From positions 156,670,875-156,734,874 of the forward strand of contig CP136062.1 of assembly GCA_032622095.1 (NCBI GenBank): a stretch of DNA of 64,000 nt, in the 5' to 3' direction. The translations under genes were made by a program, and so were the position numbers. Below the pieces are notes generated by a model that worked only from the letters and a program-made list of their open reading frames with translations, was not told where the DNA came from and did not search any database. This document shows, piece after piece, positions 10,958 through 19,929 of this stretch; position 1 is the first letter of the stretch, and every line of letters starts with the position of its first letter. Origin of the DNA: Siphonodentalium dalli (taxonomy: Eukaryota > Mollusca > Scaphopoda > Gadilida > Siphonodentaliidae).

Positions 10958-13900
10958 GTACATACATATACATATATATATACACACATACACGCATACA
11001 CATATACACACATATACATATATATATATATATATATTTCGCACACACACCTTAGCCCACATACACTCACACAGCTATCGATGATTACTACACACCATGC
11101 ATGGATGCTACTCCGGTCAAGCACAGATTAGGCCAAGATGTCAATATAAGTTCATGACATCTCCAATCGGAGTGCAGCAAAATGTAAGACATACATAATC
11201 AGATTCGGAAATTTACACAAGTATGTTAGGGATACAATGCAAGTAGAACATTAGCACGGTCATAATCGATTACATACACATGTATGCACCATGTGAGCTT
11301 ACACGAACCTATAATGCATGATCTACATGCACATATACATAAAATGATTGTCGATGTAAATGTAATCCAAGCATTATCGGGTAAATGTATCGCCGAAAAC
11401 AACCTCAATGTTTTGCGACCATTTGGTGCCATAAGTGTGTGGTATTTGCGAATAACGCTCACCCGAACATAGCTGTTATAATACATGTATGCATGTAAAT
11501 TTCCTTTAGTTGTATATTGAATATGTCAACCTTCACTGACGTGCTGGAGCTGATAATGTCGCTTAATTCGTTGCATTCTCAGATAATATTATTAAGTCAA
11601 CATAGCGTTTCCATAGATCAGCGGACTTTTTAACAAAAAAATTAATTGGGTCTTCCGTATATTCCAGTGGAATCGTCATAAAATCTGATAATCCAGAAAG
11701 AAAAAGTCGAGTTTTAGATTCTGGACTCAGTTTATCGAATTTTAGGTAGAATTCGATATCAAAGTTGTTCAAAATGTCGAATTCCACAAGGTTCCTCTCC
11801 GATGTTATTGACGTGCATTCACATATGGTATGTTTAACAACGTCGCTGTGTTCGCGACTGCAGAGAGGACATACCTGTTTCTCACCAGGTAACATAGCCA
11901 TAAGGCGAGCAACAAGCGTGTACGATGATTTATATTTTGGGAAGCATCGACATTTTCCCCAAAGATGAGACATGGTTAATTCTTGTTGTATGGCAGCGAA
12001 ACGAGCAAGTCTATTGTCGCCATTTATAATTGCTGTCCACTCTTCAGAACACCCGATTTTCCATTTGTCTCTCAATATATTTTTCCATGTTAGTTTGTTC
12101 GGGAATTTGTGTAAATCAATAAAAGTTATCAGGTAGTCGACCATGTTATATTTCTGGAGTGTTGTAATCATGTCAGCTATGAAATTTTTATCACTTATCT
12201 CTGAGCACCCCACGACATATTGATACAAACGGGTTAAGAAAATAGATTTAACAGTTTTGTTTTGCGACAGATTACACAGCGAGCCAAAGAATGATAGTTT
12301 GCGTTTATCGATTAAAGACATGAGTGGAGGCAGACCGACTAACCCAAGGGCTATTTCTGTCTTTGTGCGTGTATGTAGACCCTGGAAAAATTTAACGCAA
12401 AATCGGTGTGTTCTTTCTAGACGATCACGGTTATTCTGGCACAAATTCCAAAGTAATTCAGAACCGTACAATCCCCTCGGAAGTACCACAGACGAGTAGA
12501 TAATCGAACAACTCTTTGGAGTTATACCACCCGTAGTGGCACGGGTTACTGTTTATTTAGCAAGTGTCTAAACTCGAGGGAAATGTGCGGCCCAAGCAGC
12601 CCAACATATTTATTGATTTATTTTAATTGTGATTTTGCGAAATAGTGAATTGGCATATACTAATAAATGACGCTTCCGCGTGCATCGTCTTGGTCGCTGC
12701 GGGACTTTCAACTCTTCCCAAAACCAGGATCTTTGTGTGTAATGTATGTCAGTAAGTGCCTATTCGGGGTACCAGTTACAACAACAACAATAACAACATC
12801 CAACCTATGATTCATGGAAAAATGTTATTAAAAAGTTGATGTACATGATACAATCTAAACGCACAAATACGAAAACAAAGTTGTTTAAATGAGAACTTTA
12901 CAAGAAATATTGTTGTCGCTCTGAAACTTCGAAACTATGCAATAACTGGATACACAATTCATTATCAAACAAGAGTATTTTATGTGTCACGTCTCGTTCC
13001 GAAAATATCATTATACACACCATCTAATAACGCAGTTTATTCAGGGACGGGTGTGTAAATAAGGGGCACAGTTAATTGAAAGATGACTGAAAGTTGAACC
13101 CACAACACTTACACAATGTATGTATGCCTGGGTTGGGCACAGGCTAGAATTTCATATTTGACACATAAATCATTTTAATGTGGGCCGGTATCAAGGTTAA
13201 ACATGGTCACCACTCGGATTTCGAAAACAAATTTATTTCATGCAGATGACAAATTTTGAGAAGTGAGACCAGTATATGTAGCCACTGTTTCGCGGACATC
13301 GCTGCTACCTGATACGGGTGTGGTAAAAGTAAAATGAAACATTATTTTCAAAACTAACAAAACATGCTCTAATTATAACCAACCTTTTTTCAATACACAC
13401 ACCACATCCCTTTTACCACTACTGAACATTTGAAACCAGACTGTCACCTTAATGGACGTGTCATTTCGTTTGTTTGCGATGGAGACCATATCTACACATT
13501 CTATGTATGATACTATGTATAATGATCGTTGACACGCCATGTATATTTTTAACCGCAATAAGCAATATTGGTTGCGGTTTAACGCCACGTGGATATTTCC
13601 CCCCATCATATTTTGTTTGAATAGGTCTAAAAGGCTATTACTATAAATTATTTAAGCTCACACTTCTTGAATGAAATTTTAATGAAATTTCAGTCGTGCA
13701 CTGTACCTTGCCGTGTGAATGTTAGCATTTCAGTTAAGATTAAAAGAGCATGATACCTTGAAGAAGTACATATCATTTGAAGAATCATCAATGACGACAT
13801 ATACACATTGATGTGGATAAAGGCGACATATGCCAATATGTACACAAGCAGAGTGGTATATATAACATGAAATGTTCCTTCTAAGTCGGTAGATTTGCCG

Positions 13901-16900
13901 AAACATTGTTAGTGAGAATATTGTCAAATTGATGCGATGTCAAACACTCCTGCACGGTGATAAAATAAATTGGAGAATAATCTTTCTCACAGTATTTATA
14001 ATTAACAGATAATATATCAAAACACATCATCATTATTATATATTAAATAAATGCAGTGAATATGGCGAAATAGTTTTCATTAGTTTATCGCCGATTGTTG
14101 CGTCCAGAATCGAGAAGTAAATATCTACATTTGAGCGAAGTTCAGATATTTTCTATGGAGTACTCACTATTTGCTTGACATTTCCGGCGATGTTAGTAGA
14201 ATGACACATTCACCAAATTGGCATAGCGCCTGAATACTAACATATTAGTTTCACGTACCTGCACAAGATACTAATGGTGATATTTACTGGTCTCTCAATG
14301 ACGTGCATGCGACATTCCAGTTTCTGCAGGTGTGGGTGCAGACATAAGACAGGGTGCATATCGAATCAACTTAACAAATAATAATTGTGATATTTAGAGA
14401 AGGGACACTCCAGTTTCAGCAGGGCCGGGTGTAAAATGATGGGAGCATCAAACCAGTGCACACTAACTATAATATGAACCCTCAACACAATGCCTGGTTA
14501 GAGCACAGGTTTATGCTTTAAGATTTGGTTGCAGCATTATTATTTTAATGGGGATATAAATAGACAGAGTGGCATAGACCCCTTGATATTATGTGACACA
14601 AACGACATTTTCGAGCATAACTGGAAGAACGCTATTTCCTAACTCCAACATCAAAACTGTTCTAAATACTCACCATTGGGATTTTCAAAAACAAATTTGT
14701 TTTAATGCAGATGATAAAGTGTAGGTGGTAAAACGGCATCAGCGTCGGTGGCCACTGTTTTGCAGAAATCGGTACTACTGCGGGTGGGAGGCAACGTAGT
14801 CTGAAACAATATTTTTTCAAAACTCAAAGAAACCCGATAAAGCTCACAAATTAATAACTAACATTCTCTCAATACACGTGGCATATCCAAGGTGCCAGCA
14901 AACACTGGTACACTATTTTAAGAAATTTATCCCTATTGATAATTGGAAAATGTTGAGTGTCGCACCATTATCTAAATGAAAATCGTACAAGGATTTGTAG
15001 AAATTGGCTGGAATCCTGAATACATATTATAGTTTATTGATATTTAAAGTGACTTAAATGCGAGGGTTTATTACGCTGTGATATTTTTGTCTTTTTTGGA
15101 GATAATGTTTTAGTTTTGCCACTTTCCTTCAATATCACGTTAAAATATGTCTCTTGTGCCTAAAACGACAGTAATCCGTAACCACACTAAGGGCGTCTCA
15201 TTCTGTACAAGCTGGCGGTGTATGTCTTGGTCAAAAGCCATGACTAGTGCTTGATCAATCAATTGAACATAATGCTCGATTATTCCTGGATGATAATTTA
15301 CAAGATGCTGATGTTGAGTGGGGGTTCATCGGTCTTTGTCTTGAATACATTTGTTCTGGATATTCCTCTCGTTATAACTATTAAAGTCGGCATTTCTACG
15401 TTGGCCTTAAGTTTTGTTATATGATGAGTCAGTCGTTTCCTATGATTGCCAATACTGGAAATGACACTGAGACACTGTTTTTTTTGTATATATGTAAATG
15501 TTTAGACAATATGTAGTCGGTACGGGTGGGGCATGGAAAGTGTTTTGGACGTGTGCATATTATATCCACTGCCCCAGCTGCGTGGCGCTATTTGGTTATA
15601 TTTAAAAAATGCTCGTTGCGAGGTGTGAATTGGGAGTCTGGCGGTGTAGAACCTTCACAAATGGCGGGGCAACATGTGTCGTATATACTGATTTGTAATT
15701 GGTGGAAGAAATTAATCTATTTGCCCGCATGCTGAAAAAACAAATTCTTTAAATACAAATTTGTTGAAAATAATCAAGGATTTTGATTTGAGTTGCCTGC
15801 TCCTATAAATTTTATCTAGACTAATGGCATTGAAATATTATATTGTACGAAATTTACCAACACTGACTGATATGCCAAGCACCAGAACAACATGTATGTC
15901 ATTGTTGATTAGACACCATCAATTGAACAGGGATTAAACAAAGATGGTGGAAAAAGAGTCATGAGCTATTTTAGAATCTGGATATCCAGCATTTCTCTAC
16001 GATGTACAACTCAACTTGAGCAACCTGGGTATATGCTGCTCAACTTTAAACAACTAGGATATCTACCGTATACTATATGCACCGTTTGGTGGAAATCGAC
16101 TCGTCCGACGACAAGTAAAACCAATTTAATTAAACAGTGGTGGTGTAGAAAGTGGGGGTGACTGAACATAACTGCTGTTATGACAAATTCATATTAACAT
16201 ACGAACATGTCACTGAATATAGTTGGGTGTCACGACCTTAGGAAAACATCAAATTTGAATCTCTGAAAGATGACAATAACTCTAACCATAACTCTAACAG
16301 GAACGCGACCTCAATCCTAACCCGAACCGGTATGGGACGGTACCCTAACACTAACGAGGACGGAACCGTACCATAACACAAACCGAGACGGGACCATAAA
16401 CTGATCCGTAACTCTAACAGGGATACGACGGGACCTTAAGCATAATCCTAACCGGGACGGGATCTTCTTCCGGGGCGGAACAATCGGAACCGAACCATAA
16501 CTCTAACCATAACTCGGGGCAAACATCAAATTTGAATCCCTGGAAGATGACGTGGGGCAGAAACAAAATACTGATTTCCAAACATGACAATAAAGAGACA
16601 GTTTCAACATATGTTTATATTACATGAGTTTAATCCGTAACATGATACGGACATATACGTTCAGAAGAGATATCCGTCATGGCTACTGGTTGAGGTGGTT
16701 ACTTCAAATAAACGAGATAAATCACTACCATGACTAATCTACGATATGAGCATCACATTGAATCCTGATAATAAAGGAATATGAGAACGGTAACATGGGA
16801 ATATGGACATCGAGGTGTTATCCTGTAATCAGGTAAGATTTAATCTGGTAATTAATGAGGACCTATGTTGACATTTCTGCTCAAATTTTATTTCAATGAA

Positions 16901-19146
16901 TTATGTTTAAGGAGACTAATTACCACCACCCAACTACCACATACAAGTTCGAACTGATTTATGATAATATATTCCACGCACAGGAACAATTATTCAAAAC
17001 ATTACTATTTATGGTTTTGCGCAATCATTCCGAAACTCGTTCTGTATGTGACTAGTTCGTATCTATAGTAAAATATATAAGTTTACTGAACCAATTCGAT
17101 AGTGTTTCGTGTAATGTTGTCGTTGGTAGCTATATAATATTATACAGATACATACCATTGTTGGAAGGTTATACTATACAGTTCTAGTTTGATGTAAGCA
17201 GATCACTCAACAAAAATATTTCCATGATATTGAGTTGTTAACTTATTACACACTATAACAATAATTTAAGTTCGCTGGAAAATCAGGTTACTCAATGAGG
17301 AAGCCTACAACTGTAAGAGTTTACGCTTACCTGGTTGTTCTCCCTTTTACAGAATATGGTTCCAACTCATGACTGCGAAATCTACGTAGTTGTCTACTCG
17401 CGAGGAGACCGGAAGTCCTTTCGCCACGCAATTGACATCCTGTTCCATTTGCGCCGAGTGAGCAAAGTCACCAAGCCCATCATTTTGGTGGAGAACAAGT
17501 GCGATCTTGTCCGGACAAAGGTCATCGCCGCCGGAGGTGAGTACCGTGTCTTTGCCAAACACTGAATTACTAGTAGTTTCCGAATGAAATGTTCAGATAA
17601 GTTCTACAACCGGCCAGTGTAGAACCTATTTTCTGAACATTATATATAGGTATGACTCATCTGCACTTGTATTATATGTTCGTCTGTCGTCTGCTAATAA
17701 TATGTCATTCCAATATATACTGTTATACCTGATGGGAGAAACTATTTTGTGATGACATGGTTAACATCTCCATGGACAGTTTATTACATATATTATTTCA
17801 GATGTTCTAGCAATGGGTCAATATCTTCAAAAGTTTAAATATGTTCACTAGACGCACAAAACACTTAAATATACTTTACCTAGATCCAGCTATGTATGGG
17901 GCCATCTCCAACTCTCTTCAATAGAATATATGCAATAAATTAATGAATTTGAGTCGTCGTGCATGAGTGAAAAAAACAGTAATTTAGTCTATTACATCGC
18001 CCATGAAGAGTATGTACTGTCGCAAAGGGAGATACATCATGAGTCAGAAATAAGCTAAATGTTTTTGAGCAGAAATAACAATTCTAAATTAAATTGAACG
18101 TGAGTTGAATCCTTGTGAACATCTGCAGTACACCGGTTTATCACATAATTAACCGTTAACCCCGTCCCAATGTTTTAGTAAGACACACGTGTATTATCGC
18201 TGCGCGCAGTGACGTAAGGGCTTAGGGCAATGGTGTCGATGCCAATTCGGGGACTTTATTATTATGTTAAACATAATGTAATTACGATATGTAATTTAGT
18301 GTTGGGTGTGAGATAACATGGTTGATACGGGTTGTTGACAAAATTGTTCAACATGAAAAGACACATATGAAATTAAATATATTCGCTCTTGAATATGCCT
18401 TTACATCATATTTGGTTGTGATAAGGAACCCAATATTAATTTTGTTAACCCCAGCCTTTTCGATGTCGTTTTTCCTCGCTTATGTGTGACTGTGATAAAA
18501 TGGATCTTAAATTCGTCGCATTTCTATGCGAATTGTATTATTCCAATAAATTCGATTCTAGCCTCACAAAAGCTCGGTTCGAATATAATTTAGTGCACTC
18601 GGTTGATTAATTTCGTATACATGTGCGACTCATTAGATATCCTCTATGTTTCAAGTTGTTCTTTTGTAGGAAAATTGTTTTGACTTGAAAATCAGGAAGT
18701 GGTGTTTTGGAAGAAAGAGTGCCAAATTGCAAAATGGTATCCTCTCTGACAAATGCACAATTGTTTGCACTCTATAATTACACTAGAGTTGCAGTGAATC
18801 CACAATTGTTATGATGCTGCTTTCTTTATGAAATATTTACTTTGTGAATTTGTTTCCATGGCCTCCGATGTTGTAACAAGCTACCTCTGCCCCTCCTTGA
18901 CATTCATTTTAACTTTCGAATGTCTCTTTTTTTACAGAAGGGAAAAAAGTCGCCCTGTCATACAACTGCAAATTTGTGGAGACATCGACACTCTTCCATC
19001 ACAACGTGGATGAGTTGTTGGTCGGTATTCATAAACAAAACTCTTTGCACAACAACGCGCGAACAGGCTCAGGGAGGAAGATGAAGGCACTTTTACCACG
19101 CATTTTCAAGAGTAAAGCATCCTGTGAAAATTTGATGAAATTATAA
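7205..19146 (+). CDS. RGK-family small GTPase, copy A (four exons joined)
   Basis: The joined coding exons are 7205-7529, 9872-9960, 17353-17536 and 18938-19146, 807 nt encoding 268 aa. All introns are GT-AG, with phases 1, 0 and 1 agreeing across each junction. The N-terminal extension is Ser-rich (about residues 33-61). The P-loop is GSHGVGKT at 82-89, the nucleotide motif NKCD at 186-189, and CKFVETS at 210-216 matches the RGK G5 block, followed by HHNVDEL. A canonical DxxG G3 motif is absent, as is typical of RGK proteins. The C-terminus has a basic stretch and ends [11 protein letters not shown], like the conserved RGK tail with its cysteine, rather than a CAAX box. In the family, these membrane- and cytoskeleton-associated proteins bind calcium-channel beta subunits, calmodulin and 14-3-3. 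It is slightly shorter than vertebrate members (about 270-310 aa). Which vertebrate paralogue is closest cannot be decided by eye. Confidence 0.9.
7690..8057 (-). pseudogene. LINE C-terminal remnant in intron 1, copy A
   Basis: On the minus strand the frame from 8057 reads [18 protein letters not shown] and then [18 protein letters not shown]. After a one-base frameshift it continues [20 protein letters not shown]. This matches the C-terminus of many LINE reverse transcriptases (R-LRGDLIE--KI-NG, RGHS-KL---R---RK-FF, WNSLP--VV---S---FK--L). It lies antisense to the GTPase gene in intron 1 and is dead. Confidence 0.7.
8555..8830. repeat. Diverged repeat shared between introns 1 and 3, copy A
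   Basis: AAATGAAATGTTCAGA and following blocks (GTCGTCTG, then ATTCCAA-ATA) recur in order at about 17580-17790 in intron 3. The similarity is old and patchy. The open frames on both strands here are by-products. The equivalents in copy B are about 49785-50060 and 56700-56910. Confidence 0.4.
9120..9470. repeat. Dispersed repeat in intron 1, copy A
   Basis: A block around 9195-9270 (ATACCTCCTTCCAAATTATG, then GAATCTCGAATGAGTCAT) resembles 5255-5320, and flanking sequence matches more weakly. It marks a relative of the 4262-5457 repeat in the same orientation. The copy B equivalent is at about 50350-50690. Confidence 0.45.
9872..9960 (+). CDS. RGK GTPase copy A, exon 2
   Basis: This 89-nt exon lies between a CTATATTCCAG acceptor and a CAG/GTATGA donor. 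It completes the split Glu codon and encodes [20 protein letters not shown] and onward to [11 protein letters not shown] aligns with the beta-strand before the degenerate G3 region of RGK proteins (VDGEE in Rad/Gem). The four aspartates lengthen an already acidic switch I-like segment. It ends in phase 0. The exon is too short to be found from open frames alone. Confidence 0.85.
10276..10337. repeat. Inverted repeat in intron 2, copy A
   Basis: GAATTGTGGTTTTAA at about 10281-10295 is inverted at about 10317-10334. Copy B (51513-51574) has perfect 19-bp arms, and a second possible pairing of CCACGAGT in the loop with ACTCGTGG just outside. It lies about 70 bp upstream of the LINE target site. 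Confidence 0.65.
10408..10519. repeat. Target-site duplication, left copy (112 bp)
   Basis: This 112-bp segment is repeated exactly at 12533-12644, on the other side of the LINE fragment. Copy B has one copy of it (51645-51756, two differences) and no insertion, so this is a true duplicated target site. Confidence 0.93.
10721..11062. repeat. CT and AT/ACAT microsatellite
   Basis: A CT run (about 10721-10743) is followed by some 300 bp of alternating AT with ACAT, CACA and CATA variants. It lies in the 3' UTR of the LINE fragment and is absent from copy B. Tyr/Ile-rich open frames on both strands here are artefacts. Confidence 0.95.
11563..12532 (-). CDS. LINE reverse transcriptase, C-terminal part (partial, 5'-truncated)
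   Basis: About 322 codons are open from the insertion boundary to the stop at 11563. The start [21 protein letters not shown] resembles the LP-ALYGCELW block that follows the reverse transcriptase domain in many invertebrate LINEs. Next come [16 protein letters not shown] and [17 protein letters not shown], and near the end a Cys/His motif [19 protein letters not shown], of the kind that ends many LINE ORF2 proteins. The catalytic palm and the endonuclease are missing, so it cannot act alone. The apparent start at 12489 is not a real initiation codon (GTG in a truncated frame). The exact clade is not assigned. Confidence 0.85.
12533..12644. repeat. Target-site duplication, right copy (112 bp)
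   Basis: Identical to 10408-10519 by direct reading. The sequence after it (AATAGTGAATTGGC) continues as in the empty site of copy B. Confidence 0.93.
13030..13400. repeat. Older intra-intron duplication, unit 1 (copy A)
   Basis: Blocks here recur in order at 14410-14890: GGGTGT-AAAT, CACAACAC-TACACAATG-TG with CTGG-T-G-GCACAGG, GGATTT-GAAAACAAATTT-TTT-ATGCAGATGA and GCCACTGTTT-GC. The similarity is well below that between copies A and B. Both units exist in copy B (about 52150-52510 and 53520-54010), so this event is older. Confidence 0.6.
14410..14890. repeat. Older intra-intron duplication, unit 2 (copy A)
   Basis: Second unit of the diverged direct duplication described for 13030-13400. 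It is longer because of an insertion of about 90 bp near 14550-14650 without a counterpart in unit 1. No coding signal seen. Confidence 0.55.
16244..16551. repeat. Telomere-like array between 31-bp direct repeats, intron 2 copy A
   Basis: About 246 bp of degenerate CTAACC / GGGACGGGACC units (16275-16520) lies between two 31-bp direct repeats, 16244-16274 and 16521-16551, that differ at two positions. The arrangement resembles an insertion with a target-site duplication. It is conserved in copy B. Confidence 0.85.
17353..17536 (+). CDS. RGK GTPase copy A, exon 3
   Basis: The acceptor follows a strong pyrimidine tract (CTCCCTTTTACAG) and the donor is GAG/GTGAGT. The 184 nt encode [16 protein letters not shown] through [20 protein letters not shown] matches RGK YVIVYSVTDKGSF, LRRVSK matches the conserved LRRAR helix, and [13 protein letters not shown] carries the G4 motif. 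Copy B encodes the identical peptide. Codon third positions are GC-richer here than in the surrounding introns, which supports real coding. Confidence 0.93.
18938..19146 (+). CDS. RGK GTPase copy A, exon 4 and stop
   Basis: The acceptor is TTTTTTTACAG. The 209 nt complete a split Glu codon, encode [30 protein letters not shown] and a basic tail, and end at TAA 19144-19146. CKF-ETS---HNV-EL--GI--Q aligns with RGK family members. The final residues resemble the C-terminal RGK motif that carries an invariant Cys. Confidence 0.92.
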
Positions 19147-19499
19147 TTTATCAGTCACCTGTTCAGCAACATTCAGAGTATGAAATGATGTTATTATAAC
19201 AATTGTTATATATTTATCATCGGTTATGTGAGATCGTGTAGCACGAGTGCTGTGTGGTAATGTGTTATCTTTGTCAGTGTTGAGAAGGAAACATGTATAC
19301 CATTTTAAACAGAGAATACTTGAAGCTAATAACCATATCCTGTCATCCATTTGTAACTCAGATATATTCAAATCGAAATTATTCAAAATCATGGAATCAT
19401 ATGTTGTACACTTAGCTGCATATATATATATATATAACATAAACGTAGCATATAACGTATGATTATTTTGTAAGTTATGGATAATTATGTATAGTCTGA

Positions 19500-19505
19500 A
19501 ATAAA
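19500..19505 (+). terminator. Candidate polyadenylation signal, copy A
   Basis: An AATAAA hexamer lies about 355 bp after the stop codon and just before an ATC-rich microsatellite. It is conserved in copy B at 58564-58569. It is the first good match seen downstream of exon 4. Confidence 0.4.
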
Positions 19506-19529
19506 ACTGTATATCCATGTAGAGCATTA

Positions 19530-19655
19530 TCATCATCACCATTATCACCGTTGTCATCATCATGGTCATTATCGTAATCATCATAACTGCTATCTGTTAT
19601 CACAATCAACATCAACATCATCGCCGGCATCATCATATTCATCGCCGTCGTCTTA
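19530..19655 (+). repeat. ATC/CAT-rich microsatellite, copy A
   Basis: Degenerate ATC trinucleotides with interspersed CACC, GTC and CAA, just downstream of the candidate polyA signal. Copy B has the same tract at about 58590-58715. The open frames across it are repeat artefacts. Confidence 0.8.
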
Positions 19656-19929
19656 AGTAATCACTACTAATTGTTTGGATTATATGAGCATTGACGGTTA
19701 ACTATTTCGGTCGTAAATATATCTACACGCGTTTCCATTCATCAAACGACGTGAATTCCGTTACTAATTCCTTATTGATCATTCGGCAAAATCCGAGAAC
19801 GGTGGGAAATTACCTCTCATTCGTAAGCGGCCAACGGGGCCGAACACAATTAGGATCAGCTTTCAAAAAGTGGCCTGAAAATGAGTTACCGCTCTGGTCT
19901 GTCAGGAAAATTTCGGGACCGGATGACTC

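Larger units (their letters stand above)
10520..12532 (-). mobile_element. 5'-truncated LINE fragment inserted in intron 2 of copy A only
   Basis: A 2013-bp insertion absent from copy B, between identical 112-bp direct repeats. It is oriented leftward. One uninterrupted frame fills its 5' end, from the truncation point near 12532 to a stop at 11563. About 1 kb of 3' UTR follows, with a long AT/ACAT microsatellite. The 3' end, near 10520-10545, reads GGAAATAAAG followed by an AT tail. The unbroken frame and perfect duplication indicate recent insertion by target-primed reverse transcription. Confidence 0.9.

Noticed and set aside
10642-11124. Several Tyr/Ile/Val-rich open frames up to 160 codons on both strands
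   Set aside because: They are translations of the AT/ACAT microsatellite in the LINE 3' UTR; overlapping frames on both strands and absence from copy B show they are not genes.
15526-15735. 69-aa frame in intron 2
   Set aside because: Copy B has a one-base deletion in it, as expected for intron sequence.
16244-16551. Idea that the intronic array is a true interstitial telomere from chromosome fusion
   Set aside because: Only part of the unit is telomere-like and the array is short, degenerate and bounded by direct repeats, so insertion of a satellite fits better.
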